DNA of 38,284 nucleotides from Streptomyces sp. H27-C3 (GTDB lineage Bacteria; Actinomycetota; Actinomycetes; Streptomycetales; Streptomycetaceae): assembly GCF_030063415.1 (NCBI RefSeq), contig NZ_JASITA010000028.1, positions 70,823 through 109,106 of the forward strand, read 5' to 3'. How positions within the stretch are numbered: the first letter of the stretch is position 1; each line of letters begins with the position of its first letter. A program made the translations under genes and the position numbers. The notes under the pieces were generated by a model. That model made no database searches, had not been told where the DNA came from, and worked only from the letters and a program-made list of their open reading frames with translations. Below, piece by piece: positions 16,357 through 24,840 of the stretch.

Positions 16357-16800
16357 TCAAACCGCGAGCAGGGCGGCGAGGCCGCGTCGCCCGCCTCGCA
16401 TCATCAGCGCGTGATTGGCGATGAAGAAGGGCCGCCCCGGTACGGCGAGCCGTCGCACCAGCGGCTTGCGCACCTCCACTTCCTGCTCGTAGTGGGCGCG
16501 CGTCCCCGCGCCGTGCGCCGTCACCGTCCAGCGCGCCCACCCTTCGAGGTCCCCGGTCATGGCCGCTTCCAGCACCCCGGCCGCCGGGTCGCGCCGCCGC
16601 TCGGTGACGGTGACGACGAAGTCGTACGGGAGGAGCGAGCGGAACCTCGCGGTGCCGGTGCGTTCGTCGACCGGGGTCACCTGGCGCACCTGCGGCCACC
16701 ACAGCGGATAGTCCTCGGCGCGCTCCAGCGCGGCATACACGGCGGCGGGCGGGGCGGCCAGGTCCCACACGGTGCGAAAGCGGTAACGACTCCAGTCCAT
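16357..16800 (-). CDS. SRPBCC (START-like) family protein
   Basis: A 147-aa protein starting MDWSRYRFRTVWDLAAPPAA then VYAALERAEDYPLWWPQVRQ. The early strand, the helix, and the WWPQV motif are typical of the polyketide cyclase/SRPBCC superfamily, which forms a hydrophobic ligand cavity. The ligand is unknown. The C-terminal helix is FFIANHALMMRGGRRGLAAL. The start at 16800 is the only ATG that retains the first beta strand. It is divergent from the large membrane protein across about 90 bp, which must contain both promoters. Confidence 0.85.
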   Translation of the reverse strand: MDWSRYRFRTVWDLAAPPAAVYAALERAEDYPLWWPQVRQVTPVDERTGTARFRSLLPYDFVVTVTERRRDPAAGVLEAAMTGDLEGWARWTVTAHGAGTRAHYEQEVEVRKPLVRRLAVPGRPFFIANHALMMRGGRRGLAALLAV

Positions 16801-16891
16801 GTCCGCAGTCTGCGGGCACCGGGGCGTACTCACCATGGATCTGAGTACCGCGACCCATGCCGGGGCGTGTGGCACCGGCCACACTCCGACC

Positions 16892-19420
16892 ATGGAAAAC
16901 GCGCCACCGCCCGCCGAGGAACTGGTGATCCTCGATCGCGAACTGGTCCACCTGGACGCCCGCCGCGCCCAGTTGCTGGCCCGCAGGGCCTGGCTGATCA
17001 GCGTCCTGTGGCCCCCTGTCCCGCAGGCCCCGCCCTTCGCCCGCGCGCAGACGGCGCCCCGGTTCGGCGCCGGGCACGTGCCGCGCGCCCCCAAGGACGC
17101 GTCCGCGCCGGGTGCGCAGAATGTGCCGCTGACGCTCGGCGGCATCCTGCTGACCATCGCCGCGATCGCCTTCACCCTGGTCAGCTGGGGCGACATGGGC
17201 ATCGGCGGGCGCAGCCTGGTGCTGGGCGCGGTGACGGCTCTGGCTCTGGCGACCCCGGCGCTGCTGCTGCGCCGCGGGCTCGTCTCGACGGCGGAGTCGG
17301 TGGCGGCGCTCGGCCTGGCACTGACGGTGCTCGACGCGTACGCGCTGCACCGGGTGGCGCTGGCCGACGTGGACGGTGTCGGATACGCGGCGATCGCCTC
17401 GGCCGTGCTCGCCGCACTGTGGACGGCGTACGGTCTGGCGCTCGGCCGGCTGCGGATTCCGCTGCCCGCCGCGCTGATCACCGCTCAACTGCCGTTCCTG
17501 CTCTGGGCCCTGGCGGCGGGGGCGGGACCGCTGACGGCGGTCTGGACGCTGCTGGCGACGGCCGCGCTCGATGTCGCGGTCGCCCTGTGGACGACGGGCC
17601 GCGCCGTTCGCCCGCTCGCCTACGCCCTGGCCTGGCTCATGGGCGGGTGGGCGCTGATCGGCGCCGGGGGCATGGCGGTGGCCGCGGGTGGCGTCGGCGA
17701 CGCGCTGCGCCCCGGCGCGCTACTGCTGGCCGTCGCCGCCCTGGGCCTGTGCACGGCCTGGCGCGCACCCTCCTCCCACGCCGTCGCGCCCGCGGTCGCC
17801 GCGGGTCTCGCGGTGATCGCGGCTGTCGGCGGCACGGTCCGCACCGCCGTGCCCGACGCGTGGGCGGTGCCCGGGTATGTGCTGTGCGCGGTCGCCCTGT
17901 TGGCCGTCGTACGGGCGGGTCTGCCGCGCCCCATGACGCTCGGCCTGGCGGGGGCGGGCGGCGCGGTCGTCGCCGGGGGCGCCGTGTGGGCGCTGCCGCC
18001 GGTCGCTGCGACCCTGCTGGGCCCCGTGAACCTGCTGGAGCGGGTCTGGTCGGGGGCGCCCGACGGCATCCGTGCGGCGCTCTCCGGTGAGCTTTCCTGG
18101 TCCTGGGCCACGCTGACCCCGCTGGTCCTGCTGATCGCCGCGGCGGCCCTGCTGACCGCGCACCGCCTGACCCCCACCGACCGCACCTGGCGTCCGGCAT
18201 CCGTCTGCGGAGCCCTGGCCCTGACCTGGTCGGCGCTGCTCGCCGCCCCGGCCGCACTGGACTTCGGCTACCCGGCGGCCGTGTCGCTGTACGTGCTGCT
18301 GACCGCGGCGACCCTCGCGGTGGCGGTACGTCGGCCCGGCCCGGACCCGGCGCCCGCGGGCAGCGCCCCGGACACGGGGTCCCCCGCCACCGCCGCTCGT
18401 CCGAAGTCCACACCGCCGGGCGACCCGCCCCCCGCCGCGCGACGGGGGGCGGCCGACGGACAGCTCACGCTGACCGCGTTCGGCTGCGCCCTCGCAACCT
18501 CGGCCGCCACCGCCATGCTGTCCCTGGCCTCGGAGGCCGCCACCTTCACCGTCCTCGGCGTCCTGCTCGCCCTGTTCACCGGGTACGCCGCGTACGCCGC
18601 CGACCGCGTCACGCCGCTCGTCGGTGCCTGCGCCGCCGCCGTGTACGCGACCGGGTTCACCGCCGCCGTCGCCGCCTCGTTCCACCTTCCGCCCCACCAT
18701 GTCGCGTTGGCCGTCCTGGCGGTCCCTGCGGCGGTCGCGGTCCTCGCCGCCCGCCTCCCCCGCCGCGCCCTCGCACTGCCCCTGGAGATCACCGGCGCCG
18801 CGGCGGCCCTGCTCGCGATCGGCCTCGCCGCCGGGGACGCGGCCACGCTCTGGCTGGTGCTGGCCCTGTGCGGCGTCATCGTCGCGGGCACCGCCGTGCG
18901 GGCCGACCGGCGACCCCTCGGGTACGCCGCCGTGGCGCTGTTCGTGCTGGCCACCTGGGTGCGGCTCGCCGCGTCCGACGTGGTCACCCCGGAGGCGTAC
19001 ACCCTGCCGGTGACGGTGTCCGCGCTCGTGGTCGGCGTACTGCGGCGCCGCCGCGACCCGCAGGCCTCGTCCTGGGCGGCGTACGGCCCCGGTCTGGCGG
19101 CGACGCTGCTGCCGAGCCTCTTCGCGGCCTGGGGCGACCAGCACTGGCTGCGCCCGCTGCTGCTCGGCGCGGTGGCCCTGGCCGTCACGCTCACCGGCGC
19201 CAGGCACCGGCTGCAGGCGCTGCTGGTGCTCGGCGGTGCGGTGCTCGCCCTGGACGCGCTGCACGAGCTCGCGCCGTACGTCGTCCAGGCCGTCGGCGCG
19301 CTGCCGCGCTGGCTGCCGCCGGCCCTCGTGGGTCTGCTGCTGCTCGCCGTCGGGGCGACGTACGAGCAGCGGCTCCGCGACGCCCGCAGGCTGCGGGAGA
19401 CCTTGGGCCGGATGCGCTGA
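16892..19420 (+). CDS. Very large polytopic membrane protein of unknown function
   Basis: An 842-aa protein. A short soluble head with a basic helix (ELVHLDARRAQLLARRAWLI, about residues 14-33) and a Pro/Ala linker are followed by roughly 25 hydrophobic helices, nearly all Ala/Leu/Val. A Pro/Ser/Ala-rich cytoplasmic-looking loop near 490-525 splits them into two halves. The first membrane segments (VPLTLGGILLTIAAIAFTLV) and WGDMGIGGRSLVLGA are well conserved in a streptomycete family of SCO-type integral membrane proteins that has no assigned role. Start chosen at the ATG 16892 (ENAPPPAEELVILDRELVHL); the frame is open back to 16799, but that part overlaps the divergent gene's promoter. Confidence 0.82.
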   Translation: MENAPPPAEELVILDRELVHLDARRAQLLARRAWLISVLWPPVPQAPPFARAQTAPRFGAGHVPRAPKDASAPGAQNVPLTLGGILLTIAAIAFTLVSWGDMGIGGRSLVLGAVTALALATPALLLRRGLVSTAESVAALGLALTVLDAYALHRVALADVDGVGYAAIASAVLAALWTAYGLALGRLRIPLPAALITAQLPFLLWALAAGAGPLTAVWTLLATAALDVAVALWTTGRAVRPLAYALAWLMGGWALIGAGGMAVAAGGVGDALRPGALLLAVAALGLCTAWRAPSSHAVAPAVAAGLAVIAAVGGTVRTAVPDAWAVPGYVLCAVALLAVVRAGLPRPMTLGLAGAGGAVVAGGAVWALPPVAATLLGPVNLLERVWSGAPDGIRAALSGELSWSWATLTPLVLLIAAAALLTAHRLTPTDRTWRPASVCGALALTWSALLAAPAALDFGYPAAVSLYVLLTAATLAVAVRRPGPDPAPAGSAPDTGSPATAARPKSTPPGDPPPAARRGAADGQLTLTAFGCALATSAATAMLSLASEAATFTVLGVLLALFTGYAAYAADRVTPLVGACAAAVYATGFTAAVAASFHLPPHHVALAVLAVPAAVAVLAARLPRRALALPLEITGAAAALLAIGLAAGDAATLWLVLALCGVIVAGTAVRADRRPLGYAAVALFVLATWVRLAASDVVTPEAYTLPVTVSALVVGVLRRRRDPQASSWAAYGPGLAATLLPSLFAAWGDQHWLRPLLLGAVALAVTLTGARHRLQALLVLGGAVLALDALHELAPYVVQAVGALPRWLPPALVGLLLLAVGATYEQRLRDARRLRETLGRMR

Positions 19421-19457
19421 GAGCCGGGCGGGACGCGGGCCCGGACGACCGAGAACG

Positions 19458-19496
19458 CCGAAGGCCCGAAAGACTTTTCGTCTTTCGGGCCTTCGG
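19458..19496. terminator. Bidirectional terminator, 17-bp stem
   Basis: CCGAAGGCCCGAAAGAC (19458-19474) and GTCTTTCGGGCCTTCGG (19480-19496) pair perfectly around a TTTTC loop. Placed between the large membrane protein and the convergent tRNA-Val. Confidence 0.9.
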
Positions 19497-19501
19497 TCCG
19501 G

Positions 19502-19573
19502 TGGGCGATACTGGTTTCGAACCAGTGACCTCTTCGGTGTGAACGAAGCGCTCTCCCACTGAGCTAATCGCCC
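19502..19573 (-). tRNA. tRNA-Val (anticodon CAC), second identical copy
   Basis: The 72-nt sequence is identical, base for base, to the tRNA at 16246-16317, with the same CTTCG-TTCACAC-CGAAG anticodon arm. It sits alone, in the same arrangement: convergent with a protein gene and separated from it by a strong hairpin. Confidence 0.97.
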
Positions 19574-19628
19574 GGGCGCACCGCAAACATTACCCCATGT
19601 CAGCGGCTCCCCCGAACCGGATTACGCG

Positions 19629-20084
19629 CTACTCGTCGATCTTCCAGGGCATCGCGAAGCCGAACTTCCAAACGTAGATTCCGACCAGCACAGCGATGAT
19701 CACCAGGCCGATCGTGGTGAGGATGATGTTGCGTCGGCGGACCTTCGGATCGAGCGCCTTCTGCGCCGCCTCGGTCACCTTGTGCTTCGTCCAGCGCAGC
19801 ACCAGCTGGGCCCAGACGAACTCGGTGGCCCAGATCGCCATGCCGCCGAAGATCACGAGCCATCCGGGCCCCGGCAGCGGCAGCATCACGATGCCCGCCG
19901 CCACGACCGCGAGGCCAATGACGAAAACGCCCACCTGCCAGCTGATGTGCAGCGTCCTGGAAGCCTTGATGAACTGCGGCGCCCGCGATCCCAGCTCGCG
20001 ATCGGCTCCGGTCACGCCCCCCGTCGCGGGGTCTGCGGCTGCCGGATCGGCAACCTTCTCCCGCTCGTTACTCTCCGCATTCAT
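19629..20084 (-). CDS. TIGR02611 family PGPGW transmembrane protein
   Basis: A 151-aa protein with a charged N-terminal tail (about 1-45), two hydrophobic helices (WQVGVFVIGLAVVAAGIVML, then WLVIFGGMAIWATEFVWAQL) joined by the signature PLPGPGW, an amphipathic basic segment, and a third helix near the C-terminus (NIILTTIGLVIIAVLVGIYV). The PGPGW motif defines the family; its function is unknown. The start is the ATG at 20084 (MNAESNEREKVADPAAADPA); the frame continues upstream but only through the intergenic region shared with ssgB. Confidence 0.9.
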   Translation of the reverse strand: MNAESNEREKVADPAAADPATGGVTGADRELGSRAPQFIKASRTLHISWQVGVFVIGLAVVAAGIVMLPLPGPGWLVIFGGMAIWATEFVWAQLVLRWTKHKVTEAAQKALDPKVRRRNIILTTIGLVIIAVLVGIYVWKFGFAMPWKIDE

Positions 20085-20274
20085 GGGGCCCAACCTACCC
20101 GACCGGACCCCGTCACCGGAATGGCCGTATCGGATGAAGTGCCGCTCCGCCGTACGAGGTAGCTGAAGGGCCGCAAAACGGTCAGAGGGGTTTACAACGG
20201 CACCGTAGGTGGCATGTCGATTTCGCCGACGTGCGAATCCCCGAGCGCACACTGAGCGAAAGGCCCTGGCGCTT

Positions 20275-20688
20275 ATGAACACCACGGTCAGCTGCGAGCT
20301 GCACCTGCGCCTCGTTGTGTCGAGCGAGTCCTCACTGCCTGTACCCGCGGGCCTGCGGTATGACACGGCCGATCCCTATGCCGTTCATGCCACCTTCCAC
20401 ACCGGAGCCGAGGAAACCGTCGAGTGGGTGTTCGCCCGCGACCTCCTCGCCGAGGGCCTGCACCGGCCCACCGGTACCGGCGACGTCCGAGTCTGGCCGT
20501 CCCGCAGCCACGGTCAGGGCGTTGTATGCATCGCCCTGAGCTCCCCGGAAGGAGAAGCACTTCTCGAAGCTCCGGCGCGAGCTCTCGAGTCGTTCCTGAA
20601 GCGGACGGATGCCGCGGTGCCACCGGGCACCGAGCATCGTCACTTCGATCTCGACACCGAGCTCTCCCACATCCTGGCCGAGAACTGA
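20275..20688 (+). CDS. ssgB: Sporulation-specific cell division regulator SsgB
   Basis: Product of exactly 137 aa, the length of SsgB, starting MNTTVSCELHLRLVVSSESS with YDTADPYAVHATFHTGAEET and WVFARDLLAEGLHRPTGTGD, as in the SsgA-like protein family. SsgB brings FtsZ to the future septum sites in aerial hyphae and is needed for sporulation septation in Streptomyces. It is present only in morphologically complex actinomycetes, so it also identifies the genus group. The 190-bp upstream gap, shared with the divergent PGPGW gene, must hold its promoter. In S. coelicolor ssgB depends on sigma-H, but I could not find a convincing GTT-N-GGGTAT pair. A hairpin follows at 20765-20802. Confidence 0.96.
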   Translation: MNTTVSCELHLRLVVSSESSLPVPAGLRYDTADPYAVHATFHTGAEETVEWVFARDLLAEGLHRPTGTGDVRVWPSRSHGQGVVCIALSSPEGEALLEAPARALESFLKRTDAAVPPGTEHRHFDLDTELSHILAEN

Positions 20689-20764
20689 GCCAGGTCGAGA
20701 GCCGTTCATCGCCGTCCGACTCGGGGCGACGGCGCGGAGCGGACAACCGCACAAGGCAGTCACC

Positions 20765-20802
20765 GGCGCCGCCTGCACGGAATCCACCGTGGGGGCGGCG
20801 CC
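20765..20802 (+). terminator. Terminator hairpin after ssgB
   Basis: GGCGCCGCC (20765-20773) pairs with GGCGGCGCC (20794-20802), and inside it CACGG pairs with CCGTG. It lies 76 bp beyond the ssgB stop codon and 65 bp before the next start. Confidence 0.65.
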
Positions 20803-20867
20803 GCCGCGCCCGCTAAAGTCGGCCAGCATCGGCGGGCGCCCGCCCGCGGCAGGCCAGGGAGCAATTC

Positions 20868-21425
20868 GTGCTGATCCCCCACGACACCCGGCGCGCCCTC
20901 GACGTCGTCGTCGATCTGGTGAACACAGCGGCGGAGGGCGAGCAGCCCGACCGGCTCGCGGACATCGAGGCGCTGTACGGCTTCGTAAGGCTCCACGACG
21001 TCAGCGACGTGGGAGATCTCGGCGCCCTGGATTTGAAGGCCGTACGGGACGTAAGAGCGCGGTTCGCGGAGGCATTCGCGGCGGAGGACGCTCACGCCGC
21101 GGCGGAACTCATCAATCAGCTGGTGGCCGCGGCCGGCACCACGCCCCGGCTCACCGACCACGACGGCTTCGACTGGCACGTGCACTACTTCGCGCCCGGC
21201 GCCTCGGTCGCGGACCATCTCGCGGCGGACTGCGGGATGGCCCTGGCCTTCATCGTGGTCTCCGGCGAGCAGGAGCGGCTGCGGCGCTGCGAGGCCCCGG
21301 ACTGCCGGCGGGCCTTCGTCGACCTGTCGCGCAACCGCTCGCGCCGCTACTGCTCCAGCCGCACCTGCGGGAACCGGCTGCACGTGGCCGCGTACCGGGC
21401 GCGGCGCAAGGAAGCCGCGGGCTGA
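20868..21425 (+). CDS. CGNR zinc-finger (ABATE domain) putative transcription regulator
   Basis: The 185-aa protein has an N-terminal helical ABATE-like ligand domain (about 1-135; RRALDVVVDLVNTAAEGEQP at the start) and a C-terminal CGNR zinc finger: RRCEAPDCRRAFVDLSRN then RSRRYCSSRTCGNRLHVAAY, with four Cys for zinc and the CGNR box for DNA contact. Such proteins are thought to be stress or antibiotic-responsive regulators, largely uncharacterised. The GTG start at 20868 has AGGGAG 6-11 nt upstream. A TAAAGT at 20813-20818 may be its -10 box. Confidence 0.9.
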   Translation: MLIPHDTRRALDVVVDLVNTAAEGEQPDRLADIEALYGFVRLHDVSDVGDLGALDLKAVRDVRARFAEAFAAEDAHAAAELINQLVAAAGTTPRLTDHDGFDWHVHYFAPGASVADHLAADCGMALAFIVVSGEQERLRRCEAPDCRRAFVDLSRNRSRRYCSSRTCGNRLHVAAYRARRKEAAG

Positions 21426-21524
21426 GCCGAGGCACTCCCCAGCTCACCACGGCCGTCTCACGGCACCCGGACGCCTCGTAGCGGCACGGCCGCATCACAG
21501 CGGTCGGACACAGAGCCGCAGGGC

Positions 21525-21677
21525 TCACAGCAGCAAGAGATCGTGCATCGCGGCCATCAGGAGCAACGAGCCGATCACCCCGAGAAAGATCATCAGGGGT
21601 GGCTGGGAGAGCGCGAAGAGGCAGCCGCGCGGTTCTTCGGTGGGTGCGGGGGGTTCACCCCGGGACGTGTCCAGCAT
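21525..21677 (-). CDS. Small single-pass membrane protein
   Basis: A 50-aa product, MLDTSRGEPPAPTEEPRGCL then FALSQPPLMIFLGVIGSLLL MAAMHDLLLL: a short polar, Pro/Glu-rich head and one long hydrophobic helix at the C-terminus. The reading frame also allows a GTG start at 21707, adding 10 residues. No good ribosome site is visible for either. Reality is supported mainly by the clean tail-anchor-like hydrophobic segment. Confidence 0.5.
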   Translation of the reverse strand: MLDTSRGEPPAPTEEPRGCLFALSQPPLMIFLGVIGSLLLMAAMHDLLLL

Positions 21678-21880
21678 CTCGGGGCGATGATGACGCAGTG
21701 CGGGCACTCTTGATGACCAACACGCCCGCTCGCGGGGGGAGTTCGCCAGATCCCCGCCTGCCCGTTACCCACGGGGATCACTTCGCTTTGCGCAGTGCCC
21801 GACTTTGACAGGTCCTGTCCGGGTAGCGGCCGGATCCGGCGCCGGTTTCAGATCCGACCCTGACAGGTCCCGCGCGCCGC

Positions 21881-21937
21881 TTTCAGATCCCGTGCCTCAA
21901 ATCGCGTGGCTCAGATCCCGTGGCTCAGATCCCGTGC
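21881..21937. repeat. Four 14-15-bp tandem units spanning a stop codon
   Basis: TTTCAGATCCCGTGC, CTCAAATCGCGTGG, CTCAGATCCCGTGG and CTCAGATCCCGTGC follow one another. The last unit contains the final two codons and the stop codon of the gene at 21925-22404, so the gene's 3' end has been copied three times downstream. Earlier, TTTCAGATCC at 21846-21855 is a fifth, partial copy. Confidence 0.8.
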
Positions 21938-22404
21938 TTCTTCAGAATGGCTTCGATGTCGCTGAAGTCCTCGGCCGGCGCGGCGGCCTTCGGCTTGCTC
22001 TTGGGCTGCGCCGCGGGCCGGCCCTGCGGCTGCGCGGCCTCCTGCCGCCCCCGCGCCGAGGACGGGCCGAGCGACGGTGCGGACGCCTGCGGGGCCACCG
22101 CCTCGCGCTGCGCCGCCCTCGCGGACCTGCGCTCCTTGCGGGTGCCGCCGGTGCGGCGCTCGACGGCCCGGGTCGTCATGAAGAGCAGCCAGGCGAGCCC
22201 GAGCACCCCGAAGCCGACCCACACACTCGGCTTGAAGGCGATGCCCGAGACCCACTCGACGACCCCGGTCATGACCAGGCCGACCGGGACGAGCGAGTAG
22301 GCGGCGATACGGGTCGCGGCCAGGAAGCGCTTGCGGTACGCGGTGATCGCGGCGACGCCCAGGCCGGCCGCGGACACCGCGGAACAGACGGTCTCAGCCA
22401 GCAT
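21925..22404 (-). CDS. Two-to-three-TM protein with basic Pro/Ala-rich tail
   Basis: The 159-aa product begins MLAETVCSAVSAAGLGVAAI at an ATG with GGAGG 7-11 nt upstream, which decides the start at 22404 over longer frames. Three hydrophobic helices fill the first 95 residues (the last two around AAYSLVPVGLVMTGVVEWVS and WVGFGVLGLAWLLFMTT). A long Arg/Ala/Gln-rich, low-complexity linker follows, and the conserved-looking C-terminal peptide EDFSDIEAILKKHGI. That last helix may be a docking peptide. Family not recognised. Confidence 0.8.
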   Translation of the reverse strand: MLAETVCSAVSAAGLGVAAITAYRKRFLAATRIAAYSLVPVGLVMTGVVEWVSGIAFKPSVWVGFGVLGLAWLLFMTTRAVERRTGGTRKERRSARAAQREAVAPQASAPSLGPSSARGRQEAAQPQGRPAAQPKSKPKAAAPAEDFSDIEAILKKHGI

Positions 22405-22559
22405 CCGGTCCTCCAGCCTCAGGGACAACGTTCCCCTCCATCCTGCACCGCCGGAGGCCACCGGGGCCACGCCCCCGTGCGACCTCAGGGAGATCTCCGG
22501 GACCGGGTCATCCCCAGGTCCCGGTGGGAGCGCGGCCGCAGGGCTGGGAGACTGGCCCC

Positions 22560-23072
22560 ATGAGCGACTCCTCCCCCACCCGCACCGTCGTCCTCGACCT
22601 CTGGTGCGAGCTCCAGTGCCCCGACTGCCACACCGCCCTGGACGACGTCAACGCGCTGCGCGAGCGCTACGGCGACCGTCTGGAGCTGCGGCTGCGGCAC
22701 TTCCCCCTCGAGAAGCACAAGCACGCGCACGCCGCCGCCCAGGCCGCCGAGGAGGCGTTCGAGCAGGGTAAGGGATGGCCGTACGTGGCGGCGGTGCTCG
22801 CCGGGACCGGGGAGCTGGCGAAGAAGGGCGAGCCCTTCCTGGTGGAGACCGCGGGTGAACTCGGCCTGGACGCCGAGGAGTTCGACACCGCGCTGATCGA
22901 CGGGCGCCACATGCTGATCGTCGACGCCGACCAGGCCGAGGGCAAGGCCATCGGCGTGACCGGGACGCCGACGTACGTCATCGACGACCAGCGGCTGGAC
23001 GGCGGCAAGAGCCAGGAAGGGCTGCGCGGGCGCATCGAGGAGATCGTCGACCGCCTGCTCGCCCAGGCCTGA
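22560..23072 (+). CDS. DsbA family thiol-disulfide oxidoreductase
   Basis: A 170-aa thioredoxin-fold protein with the active-site CPDC (residues 20-23, in LWCELQCPDCHTALDDV), an inserted helical domain (about 60-125), and the cis-proline loop GVTGTPTYVIDD. There is no signal peptide, so it acts in the cytoplasm, like FrnE/2-hydroxychromene-isomerase relatives. An extra Cys16 lies just before the active site. The start is the ATG at 22560. It is divergent from the TM protein across 155 bp and convergent with the GNAT gene. Confidence 0.9.
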   Translation: MSDSSPTRTVVLDLWCELQCPDCHTALDDVNALRERYGDRLELRLRHFPLEKHKHAHAAAQAAEEAFEQGKGWPYVAAVLAGTGELAKKGEPFLVETAGELGLDAEEFDTALIDGRHMLIVDADQAEGKAIGVTGTPTYVIDDQRLDGGKSQEGLRGRIEEIVDRLLAQA

Positions 23073-23100
23073 GCCTCGGGTCGGCCCCCGGGCCAGGCCC

Positions 23101-23128
23101 GAACCCCCGGACCCGGGTCCGGGGGTTC
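23101..23128. terminator. 28-bp perfect palindrome between convergent genes
   Basis: GAACCCCCGGACCC (23101-23114) is followed directly by its exact complement GGGTCCGGGGGTTC (23115-23128). It probably ends both convergent transcripts. Its last two bases enter the stop codon of the GNAT gene. Confidence 0.7.
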
Positions 23129-23966
23129 AGAGCAGCTGCTTGCAGAAGTGCCGCATCTGCGGCTCGTACCCCAGCGACGCGTACAGCCGCAGGGCCGGGA
23201 CGTTGTCCGCGTACACGTTGAGGCGGATGAGTTCCGCTCCGGCGGCGAGCGCCCGCTGCTCGGCGAGGAGCATCAGCGAGCGGCCGTGCCCCCGCCCCCG
23301 GTATGCCTCAGCGACCTCCACATCGAAGACGAAGCCTCCGTCGCGGCCGAGGAACGGGTGGCGCAGCGCCAGCCAGAGCGTGCCCAGGATCGCGTCGTCG
23401 CGGGTCAGGACACCCAGGTAGGTGTCGGGGGTGGCGAAACCGTCGGCGAGACTGTCGGCATGGTCCGCGTCGGCCTTGGCCCGGGCCGCTTTCTCGGGAA
23501 ATCCGCGCCGCGTCAGTCCGCGTACGTAACCGGCCTTGGTGCGGGCCAGCCAGGCGTCGAATTCGCTCGTGGTCATCGCTCTGGCCGAGATGCCGCCTGG
23601 CAGTTCCGGGGGCGGTCCGAGCAGCGGTTTGCCCATGCCGATGTTGCGTTCGGTGTAGCCGAGTGCCGCCACCAGCCGCAGCGCCGCCGTGGCGCCGGCC
23701 GGGACCGAGATGTCCACGCGGTCGCACCGCCAGCCGCGCAGCACCTCCTCGGCCGCGAGCATGGCGACCGTCGCCCTGCCCCGGCGGCGGTCGGACTCAT
23801 CGACGGCGACTGCGGCGACGCGGCCCGCCCCCGCCCCGTGGCGGACATCGGTGGCGAGTTCGATCGTGCCGACGGGGCGGCTGTTCACGCACACCTCGTA
23901 GCGGCGCGACTTGGCGCCGTCGGCGCCCTGCTGAAGCGGCACGGTCGGCCGCAGAGTTGTGGTCAT
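23127..23966 (-). CDS. Tandem GNAT N-acetyltransferase
   Basis: The 279-aa protein contains two GNAT-like halves. The first (about 20-110) has DESDRRRGRATVAMLAAEEV and LVAALGYTERN. The second (about 165-279) has the acetyl-CoA loop AYRGRGHGRSLMLLAEQRAL and LRLYASLGYEPQ. Both acetyl-CoA-binding motifs look intact. The substrate is unknown; tandem GNATs of actinobacteria include mycothiol synthase and antibiotic acetyltransferases, neither of which is specifically indicated. The ATG at 23966 (MTTTLRPTVPLQQGADGAKS) is preferred over the in-frame ATG at 24002 because relatives begin MTTTLRP. Confidence 0.88.
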   Translation of the reverse strand: MTTTLRPTVPLQQGADGAKSRRYEVCVNSRPVGTIELATDVRHGAGAGRVAAVAVDESDRRRGRATVAMLAAEEVLRGWRCDRVDISVPAGATAALRLVAALGYTERNIGMGKPLLGPPPELPGGISARAMTTSEFDAWLARTKAGYVRGLTRRGFPEKAARAKADADHADSLADGFATPDTYLGVLTRDDAILGTLWLALRHPFLGRDGGFVFDVEVAEAYRGRGHGRSLMLLAEQRALAAGAELIRLNVYADNVPALRLYASLGYEPQMRHFCKQLL

Positions 23967-24018
23967 CACGGGAGTTGTACCCGCCGCGACACCACTCGTC
24001 ATCCGATTTCGCGGCGCT

Positions 24019-24840
24019 CTACGGATCCAGGTCCGAAGCGGCCCGCTCGCCGAACACCCGCATGGCCTTGGTCGTCACGGGCCCCGGGGCGTCCGGCAGT
24101 TGCCGCGCGTCGACCCGGTGGACCGCCTGCACGTCGCGCAGGGTCGAGGTCAGGAAGATCTCCTCGGCCCGTTCCAGCACGTCCAGTGGCAGGTCTGCCT
24201 CCTGCGCGCCCACCCATTCGACGGCCAGCGCGCGGGTGATCCCGGCGAGGCAGCCGCCGGAGACGGGCGGGGTGTACAACTGTCCGTCGAGCACGACGAA
24301 GACATTGGATCCGGTGCCTTCGCAGAGCTGCCCGACGGTGTTCGCGAACAGCGCCTCGGAGGCGCCCTGTTCGCGGGCGCGGGCGAGCGCTACGACGTTC
24401 TCGGCGTACGACGTGGTCTTGAGCCCGGTCAGCGCGCCACGTTCGTTGCGCGTCCAGGGCACGGTGATCACGGCGGTCGTGTCGGGGCGACGCCCGGCCT
24501 CCCCCAGTCCGACGATCAGCGTGGGCCCGGCGTCCCCGCGCTCGGATCCGAGCGGTGAGAGCCCACCGGTGTACGTGATCCGCATCCGGCCGCGCTCCAT
24601 GGGGTTGGCGGCCAGCACCTCGGCGCAGGCGCGGCGCACCTCGTCGAGGTCCGGCTCGGGCAGGCCGAGCCCGCGGGCCGAGCGCACCAGCCGGTCGAGG
24701 TGGCGGGTGAGGGCGAAGGTCCGCCCCCGGGTCGCCTTCACGGTCTCGAAGATGCCGTCTCCCACGGTCAGACCGTGATCGAGTGCGGACACCCGGGCGG
24801 CCTCGGCATCCCACAGCCCGCCGTTGACCCAGAGCTTCAT
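24019..24840 (-). CDS. pabC: Aminodeoxychorismate lyase (class IV aminotransferase fold)
   Basis: PLP enzyme that splits 4-amino-4-deoxychorismate into p-aminobenzoate and pyruvate, for folate. The 273-aa protein shows the fold-type IV motifs: MKLWVNGGLWDAEAARVSAL at the N-terminus, LTVGDGIFETV, the PLP lysine in ALTGLKTTSYAENV, and EGTGSNVFVV for phosphate binding. Length is normal. It overlaps pabB by 4 nt (ATGA at 24837-24840). The neighbour decides between lyase and branched-chain or D-amino-acid aminotransferase, which share this fold. Confidence 0.88.
   Translation of the reverse strand: MKLWVNGGLWDAEAARVSALDHGLTVGDGIFETVKATRGRTFALTRHLDRLVRSARGLGLPEPDLDEVRRACAEVLAANPMERGRMRITYTGGLSPLGSERGDAGPTLIVGLGEAGRRPDTTAVITVPWTRNERGALTGLKTTSYAENVVALARAREQGASEALFANTVGQLCEGTGSNVFVVLDGQLYTPPVSGGCLAGITRALAVEWVGAQEADLPLDVLERAEEIFLTSTLRDVQAVHRVDARQLPDAPGPVTTKAMRVFGERAASDLDP

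Noticed and set aside
16411..18090. Open frame of 559 codons on the plus strand
   Set aside because: It runs through the antisense of the SRPBCC gene and an alternative frame of the 842-aa membrane protein; composition is Arg/Gly/Ala-rich and not protein-like.
20085..20274. Sigma-H type promoter for ssgB
   Set aside because: GTTT near 20190 has no acceptable GGGTAT partner at the right spacing.
21717..21802. Possible second pair of CRISPR-like repeats (CACGCCCGCTCGCGGGGGG and GGATCACTTCGC)
   Set aside because: Matches to the I-E repeat are partial, need a gap, and the spacing (58) is off; plain GC-rich similarity explains them.
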